Shown here piece after piece: positions 1 to 6,132 of a stretch of DNA of 10,941 bases. A program made the position numbers and the translations under genes. Positions within the stretch are counted from its first letter, which is position 1. Each line of letters begins with the position of its first letter. The DNA comes from JBEKZQ01 sp049509675 (GTDB lineage: Bacteria; Planctomycetota; Planctomycetia; Pirellulales; Thermoguttaceae), in assembly GCA_049509675.1 (NCBI GenBank), contig JBEKZQ010000202.1:1-10941 (forward strand). The letters run 5' to 3'. Under the pieces are notes generated by a model. It was not told the origin of the DNA, did no database searches, and saw only the letters and a program-made list of their open reading frames with translations.

Positions 1-225
<225 letters not shown>

Positions 226-283
226 GTGGAGGAACGACTGAAAATCAGCGAGGCTGCTCTTCACTACTGATTGTCAATTAACT

Positions 284-329
284 CGAGGCCCGGCCGGAGT
301 CACTTCCAGCCGGGCCTCGCTCTTTTCTT
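284..329 (+). terminator. Intrinsic terminator of the 16S transcript
   Basis: A perfect 11-bp inverted repeat, CGAGGCCCGGC (284-294) and GCCGGGCCTCG (309-319), is followed by a T-rich tail TCTTTTCTT. It lies about 105 nt past the 16S 3' end, so the 16S transcript probably ends here instead of continuing into 23S. Confidence 0.85.
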
Positions 330-392
330 GCGTCGCGGGCAAAGACGCTTTAGCAAGACATCAAATATGCGTGTTGGGCACCGTGAAAACAG

Positions 393-549
393 CCTCACGC
401 AAAGGCGCGAAGACGCAAAGGAAAGGCCGGGGGCGACAGGAATATGAATGGACAGGAAAATGGATCTCTGGCTGATCTTCCTGTCTCTTATCTTCTTGTC
501 TCCTCCAACGTGGTAGCTGCCTCTTCGCGCCTTTGCGCCTTTGCGCGAG
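393..549. repeat. Long imperfect palindrome (dispersed intergenic element)
   Basis: The arms CTCACGCAAAGGCGCGAAGA.. (394-421) and its reverse complement near 522-549 match at about 23 of 28 positions. They enclose a second inverted pair, GACAGGAA (451-458) and TTCCTGTC (478-485). The arms are built from GCAAAGGCGC-type units. Such sequences recur between genes in many planctomycete and environmental genomes, where they are often mis-annotated as short Arg/Lys-rich proteins. I treat it as non-coding. It occupies most of the gap between the 16S terminator and the sigma-factor gene. Confidence 0.7.
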
Positions 550-698
550 AAACATTTTTCCGCCAACCTTACGCACATTCTCTCCCCATCCGTCTTGCCT
601 AGTCCGTTCCTCCCGGGTACAAGACGCCCTGGCAGTGACGCACTGGGCTGTTGCGGCGACTAATCATCCGGGAGCCCCCTGGCCGGGCCGTTGCGGCT

Positions 699-1271
699 AT
701 GAATCTGACCACCTCGACCGACGAAGAACTGGCCGCCGCGGCCGCCCGGGAAAGCTCCGACGGGCCGGCGTTTGTCGCCTTGGTGGAACGATTTCGGCAA
801 CGCGTGTGGCGGATCTGTTGGCGGCTGCTGGGAAACGAGCAGGACGCCAACGACGCAGCCCAAGAGGTCTTCTTGCGGCTGTTCTTGCACCGCGGCCGCT
901 TCGCCCATCGCTCGAAGTACGCCACCTGGGTCCATGCCGTGGCGGTGCGGACCTGCCTGACGCTGCGACGCGGCCGCGGCCGGCGGCTGCGGCACGAGTC
1001 GGTGCCCGCCGATTCGCAGTGGCAGTCCTCGCAGCCGGCCCGCGAGGGGGCCCCGCCCGGGCTCGCCCTGGACTTGATGAACATGCTGGAGACGTTGGAC
1101 GACGAGGATCGGGCCATGCTGCTGCTGAAGTATGCCGAAGGTTACGACTACGAGGAACTGGCGGCGATCTTCGAACTTTCCGTCAGTGCCTGCAAGATGC
1201 GCGTGAGCCGCGCCCGCGAAAAACTGCAACAACGCTACCAGTCCGAAAGGCCGACGGGGCCCAAGCCATGA
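699..1271 (+). CDS. ECF-type RNA polymerase sigma factor
   Basis: This 190-aa protein has the two-domain layout of ECF sigma factors, which recruit RNA polymerase to dedicated promoters in response to a signal. Region 2 spans about residues 24-92. It includes the RLLGNEQDANDAAQEVFLR core-binding helix and the aromatic/basic promoter-melting segment around KYATWVHAVAVR. Region 4 spans about 129-180, with LDDEDRAMLLLKYAEGYDYE and a helix-turn-helix ending in SVSACKMRVSRAREKL. The linker (93-128) is Arg/Ser/Pro-rich. I chose ATG 699. An in-frame TTG at 651 would add 16 residues with no family similarity. No strong ribosome-binding site precedes either start. The stop overlaps the next gene by ATGA, so the downstream membrane protein is probably a coupled partner. 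The ECF subgroup and promoter targets cannot be told from this sequence. Confidence 0.92.
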   Translation: MNLTTSTDEELAAAAARESSDGPAFVALVERFRQRVWRICWRLLGNEQDANDAAQEVFLRLFLHRGRFAHRSKYATWVHAVAVRTCLTLRRGRGRRLRHESVPADSQWQSSQPAREGAPPGLALDLMNMLETLDDEDRAMLLLKYAEGYDYEELAAIFELSVSACKMRVSRAREKLQQRYQSERPTGPKP

Positions 1272-1513
1272 ACGATTTCCTGGACCAGCTTGCCGAGTTG
1301 GAAGTCCGCGATCCGCCGCCAGAGTTCGACCGTCAACTGCACCAGCGCGTGAACCGCGCGCTGGTGTTTCAGCAGCTATTGGGCCTGGTCTTCGCGCTGC
1401 CCGGTGCGGCCCTGCACTTCCTGCGCGGCCTGCTGGCCGTGGCGGCTTTCAGCCTGAGCGGAAAGTTCGACGACGGGCGGCGACCCGACGATCCGGGGCA
1501 ATCAGGGCGCTGA
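1268..1513 (+). CDS. Small membrane protein coupled to the ECF sigma factor
   Basis: An 81-aa protein whose ATG sits in the ATGA overlap with the sigma-factor stop, so translation is very likely coupled. Residues 1-30 are acidic and polar (FLDQLAELEVRDPPPEFDRQ). Residues about 31-63 are strongly hydrophobic (ALVFQQLLGLVFALPG, then FLRGLLAVAAFSL) and could form one long or two short membrane helices. The tail is charged and ends RRPDDPGQSGR. A cytoplasmic segment followed by a membrane segment in a gene overlapping an ECF sigma factor suggests an anti-sigma or anchoring role. However, there is no recognisable zinc-binding HxxxCxxC motif and it is too short for a typical anti-sigma plus sensor. 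I do not recognise a named family. The reading frame is open far upstream because of the GC-rich composition, but only the 3' portion is plausible as protein. Confidence 0.75.
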   Translation: MNDFLDQLAELEVRDPPPEFDRQLHQRVNRALVFQQLLGLVFALPGAALHFLRGLLAVAAFSLSGKFDDGRRPDDPGQSGR

Positions 1514-1771
1514 ATCACGGACGCGAACCCCAAACGTAGCTGATCTGCCGTCGTTAAACCGCAAGCGACGACCACAGAGAGCATTCGCTACCGGCAACCG
1601 CGCAGGGGCATGCATCGGGCTTTCGTCATTTTGGGTTTCGTGATTCTCAGAATCCTCGTGCTGGACTTGTGACGCGGCGCCGCCGGCCGGCAACAGATTC
1701 TATGGCGACGCAAACGTGAGCGCTCGCCGCAAGACAAGACACGCCATCCGCTTTAGCAAAGGAGCATAGAA
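1514..1771 (+). promoter_or_regulatory. Gap before the channel gene with a small dyad and an RBS
   Basis: 258 bp without a credible gene. It contains an interrupted dyad GATTCTCAGAATC (1642-1654) about 118 bp before the channel start, which could be an operator. An AAAGGA ribosome-binding site lies at 1758-1763, eight bases before ATG 1772. No clear promoter boxes or terminator were seen, so it is uncertain whether the channel gene has its own promoter. Confidence 0.4.
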
Positions 1772-2623
1772 ATGGCAGATCCCGCGACAGTCACGACTTT
1801 GTTCGATTCCACGAAGAACGCCCTGGTCGAAAGCTTTTCCAGCGCCTACACGCAGGTCATCGGCCTGGCCCCAAAACTATTGGCCATGGTGGTGGTCGTG
1901 GTCGTAGGTTACGTGGTGGCCCGCCTGGTGGCACAGGTCTTCACCACGCTCAGCGTCAAGCTGGGGTTGCAGATTGCCGCCGACCGCAGCGGTCTGGCCG
2001 CCTCGATGCAGCACATGGGCATCAAGCGCAACGTGCCTGCCATCGTGGGCACGATCATCTTCTGGCTGCTGATGTGCGTGTTTGTCATGGCCGCCTTCAA
2101 CATCCTCGGCTTGGAAAAACTCTCCGCCGCCACAGACAAAGTGGTCAATTACATTCCGAACCTCCTGGTGGCCACGGTGGTGGTGGTCGTCGGGCTGCTG
2201 GTCGCCAGCTTCCTGCGGGGCGTGGTGGCCACCAGTGCCGACCGGCTGGGGGTTTCCTATGCCGAGCATCTGGCCAACGGCTGCTACTACGTGCTGGCCC
2301 TGTTGACCTTCATGGCGGCCTTCACCCAACTGGGCATCCAATTCGGCCTGTTGGACCAGCTCATCCTGATCGCCTGTGGCGGTCTGGCCCTGGGCTTCGG
2401 CCTGGCCTTCGGCCTGGGCGGCCGCGACGTGATGGCCGGGATCCTGGCGGGCTACTACGTTCGTCAGCGGCTCAGCGCCGGCGACCACGTCCACGTGGCC
2501 GGCTTGGAGGGCATCGTCCGCGAGGTGGGGCCGGTGGCCACGATCCTCGAGACCGAGGAAGCCGGACTGCTCAATCGGCATACGGTGCCCAACACCAAGA
2601 TGCTCAACGAGGCCGTGCGGTAA
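1772..2623 (+). CDS. Short MscS-family mechanosensitive channel, CmpX-like
   Basis: This 283-aa integral membrane protein has about five hydrophobic helices (near residues 30-56, 88-113, 128-152, 171-190 and 196-228). The last is the Gly/Ala-rich pore-type helix (ACGGLALGFGLAFGLGGRDV) typical of MscS TM3. A short beta domain follows (237-283), with GDHVHVAGLEGIVREVGPV and a VPNTKMLNEAV ending. This VPN.. segment is the conserved end of the MscS beta domain. The large C-terminal alpha/beta vestibule of E. coli MscS is absent, and two Val-rich 'conserved TM helix' repeats precede the pore. Length and layout match the CmpX-like branch. Such proteins gate ions on membrane tension in the inner membrane. 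The start is well supported by an AAAGGA site. It lies 258 bp downstream of the ECF sigma/small membrane protein pair on the same strand. Confidence 0.88.
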   Translation: MADPATVTTLFDSTKNALVESFSSAYTQVIGLAPKLLAMVVVVVVGYVVARLVAQVFTTLSVKLGLQIAADRSGLAASMQHMGIKRNVPAIVGTIIFWLLMCVFVMAAFNILGLEKLSAATDKVVNYIPNLLVATVVVVVGLLVASFLRGVVATSADRLGVSYAEHLANGCYYVLALLTFMAAFTQLGIQFGLLDQLILIACGGLALGFGLAFGLGGRDVMAGILAGYYVRQRLSAGDHVHVAGLEGIVREVGPVATILETEEAGLLNRHTVPNTKMLNEAVR

Positions 2624-2680
2624 AGCACGCGGACGGTCACAAGAAAACCTCCGTCGCCGACGCAACCGCGTCGGACTCGA

Positions 2681-2720
2681 GCCCCGGAACCGCTCCCAGC
2701 AGCGATTCCGGGGCGTTTTC
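2681..2720 (+). terminator. Intrinsic terminator after the channel gene
   Basis: GCCCCGGAA (2681-2689) pairs perfectly with TTCCGGGGC (2706-2714). An inner CGCT/AGCG pair (2691-2694 and 2701-2704) extends the stem, and GTTTTC follows. It lies 57 bp after the channel stop. The T-tract is present only for + strand transcription, so it does not serve the converging - strand operon. Confidence 0.8.
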
Positions 2721-2769
2721 GTTAGGTCAGCCTCGCCATCAGCGGCGGGCCGCAAGGACGAGAAGCAGC

Positions 2770-2902
2770 CACGGATGGAACACGGACGAAACACGGAGAA
2801 GAGAAGAGGCGAGTGCCGCGAGTCGTATTATCCGTGTTCAATCCGTGTTCAATCCGTGTTCAATCCGTGTTCAATCCGTGTTCAATCCGTGTTCAATCCG
2901 TG
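2770..2902. repeat. Palindromic element with expanded 11-bp tandem repeat
   Basis: Six perfect tandem copies of TCCGTGTTCAA run from 2831 to 2896, followed by a partial seventh (TCCGTG). A left arm at 2770-2796 (CACGGATGGAACACGGACGA..) is its inverted counterpart, matching about 23 of 27 positions. The whole can fold into a hairpin with a spacer of about 34 nt. It sits in the convergent gap between the channel gene and the M50 operon, ending 16 bp before the protease stop. Similar GTGTTCAATCCGTG units are common intergenic repeats in such genomes. Translation of the array gives a repetitive protein-like string that is an artefact. Confidence 0.85.
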
Positions 2903-2918
2903 GTCCCGTTCCTAATTC

Positions 2919-3854
2919 CTACCGCCGGCCGTTCAACTGGTGCGCCGCCGCGTCGTCCTGTTCGGCTTCGTGCGGCCGATTCAAGGCGCGATCCATGTCG
3001 GCCCGGAAAGCATAGTATTTTGCGTCGGGCAAAATCTCGATGGCCCGGCTCACGTCGGCGATTGCCTTGGAGAAATCGCCTTGCTGGGCCCGGGCGCGGG
3101 CCCGCTCGAAGTAGCAGCGGTCGGATTGCGGATTGAGGTTCAAGGCCAGCGAAAAGGCCCGTTCGGCCGTGGACCAGTTCTCGTCGGCCAGCGCCGCGTC
3201 CCCTAGTTTTTGATAGATGCGGAAGATCATGGCGTCCGAAGGCGGCATGAGCTTCTCGACGCTGTTGACCGCCACGTCGTAAACGCGGCCCAAGGAGTTC
3301 GTGAAGATCAGGATCACCAACAGCAGCAGGAAGAAGCGGCCACCCTTCACCGGCATGCCGGGTTTCATGCCGGGAATGAGGCAGGGCCAGATCTTCGAGC
3401 CGTCCAAAGGCGGGATGGGAATCAGGTTGAAAGTCGCCAGGAGCATGTTGATTATCGCCACCAGCGCCAACGCCCCGTACGCCCGGTTGATCCACTGCGC
3501 GGCGAGCGGTCCGTGGCCGTAGGGATGCCGTGCCAACAACATCAGTCCCAGGCACACGGCGACCATCAGCAGGTTGGACAGCGGCCCCGCCAGGCTCGTC
3601 AGCAGATAGTCGCGGCGGGGATGCTTGAAGTTGTACAAGTTCACCGGCACCGGCCGTCCCCAGCCGAACGGCAACATGAGGATCGCCAGCGTGCCCAGGG
3701 GCGCAAGGTGTCGCAGCGGATTGAGGCTGACGCGGCCCTGGCGGCGGGCAAAATCGTCGCCCAGCAAACTGGCCACCCAGGCATGGGCAAACTCATGGAC
3801 CGTCAGGCCCACGACCAGTGCCGCCAGAAACGGATAGCGCTCATTCAAGTCCAT
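2919..3854 (-). CDS. M50-family site-2-type intramembrane protease with C-terminal TPR region
   Basis: A 311-aa membrane metalloprotease. The zinc-binding HEFAH lies at residues 20-24 in the first helix. AGPLSN (89-94) matches the family's second motif, and the third zinc ligand is the aspartate in NLIPIPPLDGS (143-153). Hydrophobic helices cover about 9-30, 50-64, 84-108, 127-147 and 170-187. No PDZ domain is present, which fits the short YwhC/Rip-like branch and not RseP. Residues about 205-305 are hydrophilic and helical with TPR character (ADENWSTAERAFSLALNLNP, then QQGDFSKAIADVSRAIEILP) and may recruit substrate. The family cuts membrane proteins such as anti-sigma factors within the bilayer. 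ATG 3854 overlaps the stop of the upstream gene (TGATG) and has an AAAGAGG site seven bases upstream. The catalytic residues are intact. The substrate is unknown. Confidence 0.92.
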   Translation of the reverse strand: MDLNERYPFLAALVVGLTVHEFAHAWVASLLGDDFARRQGRVSLNPLRHLAPLGTLAILMLPFGWGRPVPVNLYNFKHPRRDYLLTSLAGPLSNLLMVAVCLGLMLLARHPYGHGPLAAQWINRAYGALALVAIINMLLATFNLIPIPPLDGSKIWPCLIPGMKPGMPVKGGRFFLLLLVILIFTNSLGRVYDVAVNSVEKLMPPSDAMIFRIYQKLGDAALADENWSTAERAFSLALNLNPQSDRCYFERARARAQQGDFSKAIADVSRAIEILPDAKYYAFRADMDRALNRPHEAEQDDAAAHQLNGRR

Positions 3855-4639
3855 CAGGCAGCCTCTTTCTTGGCCAGCAGCACTTCGGCCCGAACGGCCA
3901 GGTGGGCATCCAGTTCGCGGAGCTTGGGCAGCAGCAGCCGGGCCTCGGCCGGCGTGCCGACGGCAATCGAGCCCAGAATGCGATAGAACGCGGCCTGCGG
4001 CGGGGGCAGCTTGATGCGGGACCAGTAACGCCGGGCCGCGGAGTGTTCCTCGCCGCGCCGCTTCGCCAGGGCCCAGAACGCGGCGGCCGCCAGCGGATTG
4101 TCGCTGATGCTCCAGAGGTGTTCCGCGCGACGTTCGACTTCCTCCAAGCGCTCGTGAAACATGGCGTCCCACAGCAACTCGTTGCACACCATCAGGCGGA
4201 CTTCCGCCGACAGGTCGTTGCGGTCCTCCCAATCGCGGGCTATTTTCAAGGTCGCCTCGCTGTCGCCGCTGCACTCGGCCATCGCCAGGGCCAACAGCTC
4301 GGTGCGTCCGTCAGGGTCGGGGTCCAAGGCTTGGGCCTGTTGGAGGTATCGCCGGGCGCGATCCACGTCGCCGGCTTGCAGGGCGAGCAGTCCGGCAAAC
4401 GCGGCGATCTGCGACAGCGGCCGGTGGACGAGCCAGCGGTCGGCCAGTTCCAGGGCGGCCGCGGCCCCTTGCCGCTGCGTTTGGGCCAAAATGCTCACCG
4501 CCACGCGCGGGTCGCCGCCCAGGAACCAGGCGGCCTGGAACAACGACAGGCTCAACGGCTGCTGCAACATGGCGGCCAACTGGCCCGCCCACAGCAACGG
4601 CAGTGAAATCAGCCAGCCGATCCAGCGCAGAAACAACAT
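3854..4639 (-). CDS. Membrane-anchored helical-repeat (TPR-like) protein
   Basis: A 261-aa protein with an N-terminal hydrophobic segment (about residues 1-28, LRWIGWLISLPLLWAGQLAA) that could be a signal anchor. The rest is Ala/Leu-rich helical repeats of TPR type, for example AAFAGLLALQAGDVDRARRY followed by LQQAQALDPDP. Further pairs are less conserved. No catalytic motif was found. Its stop overlaps the start of the M50 protease gene by one base (TGATG), so the two are probably made together. A scaffold or substrate-adaptor role for the protease is plausible. AAGGA lies 11 bases upstream of ATG 4639, on the - strand complement of 4651-4655. I do not recognise a named family beyond TPR-like. 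Confidence 0.8.
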   Translation of the reverse strand: MLFLRWIGWLISLPLLWAGQLAAMLQQPLSLSLFQAAWFLGGDPRVAVSILAQTQRQGAAAALELADRWLVHRPLSQIAAFAGLLALQAGDVDRARRYLQQAQALDPDPDGRTELLALAMAECSGDSEATLKIARDWEDRNDLSAEVRLMVCNELLWDAMFHERLEEVERRAEHLWSISDNPLAAAAFWALAKRRGEEHSAARRYWSRIKLPPPQAAFYRILGSIAVGTPAEARLLLPKLRELDAHLAVRAEVLLAKKEAA

Positions 4640-4674
4640 GACGATCGTCTTCCTTTCCGCTACGGCTCCGGCAA

Positions 4675-4718
4675 TTACTCCGCTCTCCCCTTGTGGGAGA
4701 GGGGTCGGGGGTGAGGGG
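4675..4718. repeat. 44-bp dispersed repeat, copy 1
   Basis: TTACTCCGCTCTCCCCTTGT.. to ..GGGGGTGAGGGG. It is identical to copy 2 at 4780-4823 at 42 of 44 positions. It contains the hairpin CTCTCCC/GGGAGAG around a short loop. This sequence type is a frequent intergenic element in many GC-rich environmental genomes and is often mistranslated as a Gly/Arg/Pro-rich peptide. Confidence 0.85.
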
Positions 4719-4779
4719 GAGGGTAGTTTTCAGTTTTCAGTGTTCAGTCGCCCTCTGCGCCCGGGAGCGGGCCGGGCCT

Positions 4780-4823
4780 TTACTCCCCTCTCCCCTTGTG
4801 GGAGAGGGATCGGGGGTGAGGGG
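4780..4823. repeat. 44-bp dispersed repeat, copy 2
   Basis: A second copy in the same orientation as the copy at 4675-4718, differing at two positions. Between the copies is a TTTTCAGTTTTCAGTGTTCAGT stretch (4726-4748), itself a short tandem of TTTTCAG-like units. Confidence 0.85.
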
Positions 4824-4857
4824 TAATGGCAAAGCGGGCGGTCCCTCGGCGGTTCGT

Positions 4858-4890
4858 CCCCCTCACCGTCTCCCGCCAGGGGAGAGGGAA
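4858..4890. repeat. Inverted, diverged relative of the 44-bp repeat
   Basis: CCCCTCACCGTCTCCCGCCA.. reads, on the other strand, as a CTCTCCC..GGGAGA..GGTGAGGGG element. It keeps a TCTCCC/GGGAGA hairpin. With copy 2 it makes an inverted pair just past the end of the RsbW-like gene (stop at 4901). It could therefore sit in that gene's 3' transcript end. Confidence 0.6.
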
Positions 4891-4900
4891 CTGGATTGCA

Positions 4901-5341
4901 TTATTCACGGCCGCGACCGCTCGCCCCCGCCCGGTCTTTCTCCAGGACCACGTGGTTTCCCAGTTCGTTGTACTCGACGCGCGACATGAAGGCCTTCATG
5001 AGCATCATGCCCCGGCCGCTGGGCGCGTGGAGCCGTTCGGGGCAGGTCGGGTCGGGCACCGCTTGCGGACTGAACCCGCGGCCTTCGTCGGAGATTTCGA
5101 TGCGGACCCGATTGGGCCACATGAGGCACACCACGCGGACCTGTTTGTTGGCGTCGAGTCGATTGCCGTGCATGATGGCGTTCACCAGCGCCTCTTCCAC
5201 GGCCAGATGCACGCCGAAGATGTCGTGCTGACCCCAATGCTGGCCCTCGAGCTGCTGGAGCATCTCGTCCAAGACGTGCCGCCCGGACCTGGTATCACTG
5301 GGAATTGTTCGATCGCAGCGCCAAATCCAGGGGTCGGACAT
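4901..5341 (-). CDS. RsbW/SpoIIAB-like ATP-binding serine kinase (anti-sigma type)
   Basis: A 146-aa GHKL-fold protein (HATPase_c_2 type). The N-box is EEALVNAIMHGN (residues 49-60), with the Mg-binding Asn at 54. The G1 box is DEGRGF (85-90) and the G2 box is SGRGMMLMKAFM (108-119). The fold lacks a histidine-kinase phosphoacceptor domain, as in RsbW/SpoIIAB switch kinases. These phosphorylate a STAS partner on serine and sequester a target when the partner is phosphorylated. The STAS gene lies immediately upstream on the same strand with a 27-bp gap, so they form one operon. No clear ribosome-binding site precedes ATG 5341; translation may depend on the upstream gene. No sigma-B-type gene is adjacent. 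The target could be a sigma factor or another regulator. Confidence 0.9.
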   Translation of the reverse strand: MSDPWIWRCDRTIPSDTRSGRHVLDEMLQQLEGQHWGQHDIFGVHLAVEEALVNAIMHGNRLDANKQVRVVCLMWPNRVRIEISDEGRGFSPQAVPDPTCPERLHAPSGRGMMLMKAFMSRVEYNELGNHVVLEKDRAGASGRGRE

Positions 5342-5368
5342 GGGGGTGTTGACGGTTGCGGTAACGCA

Positions 5369-5722
5369 CTAGAAGGCGGCCAGCGCGTCCGATTCATCGT
5401 CCTTGATGTCGAACAGGCGGTTCAACTTCGTGATGGCGAAGACCTCGTAGATCTCCGGCCGGATGTTGCAGAGCTTCAGTTGGCCGCCATGGGCTTTCAT
5501 CTTCTTGTCCAGCGTGATCAACTTTCCCAGCGCCGCACTGGACAGAAAATCGACCGACGAGAAGTTCAGAACCAGCTTGTCGCGATTCTCCCCTTCGATC
5601 AACTGGAACATCTCGCTACCCAACTCCTGGATGCTGATGTCCTCGACGATCTTGTGATCGCGAAAGCGAACCACAGTCACTGCGCCGACCTCGCTCACGT
5701 CCAGTCGCCGGTAGCCAGACAT
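5369..5722 (-). CDS. STAS-domain anti-sigma factor antagonist (RsbV/SpoIIAA-like)
   Basis: A 117-aa protein made of a single STAS domain. The phosphoacceptor region FSSVDFLSSAALGKLITL (54-71) aligns with SpoIIAA so that Ser62 matches its Ser58. The Asp before it in SpoIIAA is Ser61 here. C-terminal STAS features follow (GGQLKLCNIRPEIYEVFAIT near 81-100). In partner switching the unphosphorylated form binds the RsbW-like kinase and frees its target. ATG 5722 is chosen because AGGAG (complement of 5731-5735) lies eight bases upstream. An upstream in-frame extension to 5785 lacks family similarity. It is the first gene of a pair with the kinase, 27 bp away. No SpoIIE/RsbU phosphatase is present in the window. 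Confidence 0.92.
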   Translation of the reverse strand: MSGYRRLDVSEVGAVTVVRFRDHKIVEDISIQELGSEMFQLIEGENRDKLVLNFSSVDFLSSAALGKLITLDKKMKAHGGQLKLCNIRPEIYEVFAITKLNRLFDIKDDESDALAAF

Positions 5723-5814
5723 GGAAAGAACTCCTGGGGCCAAGTCACTCGCTTCCATCCTAATGGCTTCCGGGCAGAGTGTCAATAACCATCACGGGTT
5801 TCGTGACGATTTTG

Positions 5815-5869
5815 GCATGGCCCAACTGCGCCATCGCCGGTTCATGCCGGTTTTTGCATGGCCCAACTG
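5815..5869. repeat. 14-bp direct repeat
   Basis: GCATGGCCCAACTG occurs at 5815-5828 and again at 5856-5869, 41 bp apart. The second copy lies inside the last codons of the 96-aa membrane-protein gene and the first just beyond its stop. This looks like a local duplication at the gene's 3' end. Confidence 0.6.
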
Positions 5870-6132
5870 TGCAGCACCAGCACGCCGCCGATGGAAAGCA
5901 GTGCCCAACCGAGCCAATCGGGCGGGCGGACGAGCTTCTTGACCGTGGCACGTTCCAGCGACAAGAACGACTGGCTTGTGGCGCTGACCGCCGCCAGGGG
6001 GTGGCTGCTCCGTTCCGCCAGGAACTGCGTGAACTCGGGAGTCAGCTCGAAGGAATCGACCGTGCGGAATTGGATGCCCAGAAACAGCAGTACCAGCCCC
6101 GCCAGGAAGTACTGGTTCCGATTGATCTCCAT
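5842..6132 (-). CDS. Small two-helix membrane protein, unknown function
   Basis: A 96-aa protein. An N-terminal hydrophobic helix (about residues 7-22, QYFLAGLVLLFLGI) and a C-terminal one (about 73-90, WLGWALLSIGGVLVLHSW) flank a polar middle section of about 50 residues (SFELTPEFTQFLAERSSHPL). This gives a hairpin-like topology with the middle part probably outside the cytoplasm. I do not recognise a family. ATG 6132 is supported by GGGAGGGG (complement of 6139-6146) six bases upstream. The longer open frame to 6330 is just GC-rich read-through. It is transcribed away from the MFS gene and is upstream of the STAS/kinase pair on the same strand (119-bp gap). The 3' end carries a 14-bp duplication. 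Confidence 0.75.
   Translation of the reverse strand: MEINRNQYFLAGLVLLFLGIQFRTVDSFELTPEFTQFLAERSSHPLAAVSATSQSFLSLERATVKKLVRPPDWLGWALLSIGGVLVLHSWAMQKPA

Noticed and set aside
300..578. Open frames on the - strand encoding Arg/Lys-rich short proteins over the palindrome
   Set aside because: They are translations of the palindromic repeat and 16S terminator region. The low-complexity basic composition is a known artefact of such elements.
533..1267. Long + strand frame upstream of the 81-aa membrane protein
   Set aside because: Only the last 81 codons are protein-like. The rest is the alternate frame of the sigma-factor gene, kept open by high GC.
1877..2794. Long - strand frame opposite the channel gene
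   Set aside because: Its His/Gln/Gly-rich composition is typical of an antisense shadow. The + strand frame has clear MscS features and an RBS.
2831..2902. CRISPR array
   Set aside because: The repeats are 11 bp and directly adjacent without spacers, so this is a simple tandem repeat.
2813..3136. + strand frame with a repetitive protein over the 11-bp tandem array
   Set aside because: The repetition comes from the DNA array, and 11 bp is not a multiple of three. The remainder is antisense to the M50 gene.
3855..4274. N-terminal extension of the M50 protease frame
   Set aside because: It lies in an alternate frame of the upstream TPR-like gene. ATG 3854 has an RBS and starts right at the family's N-terminus.
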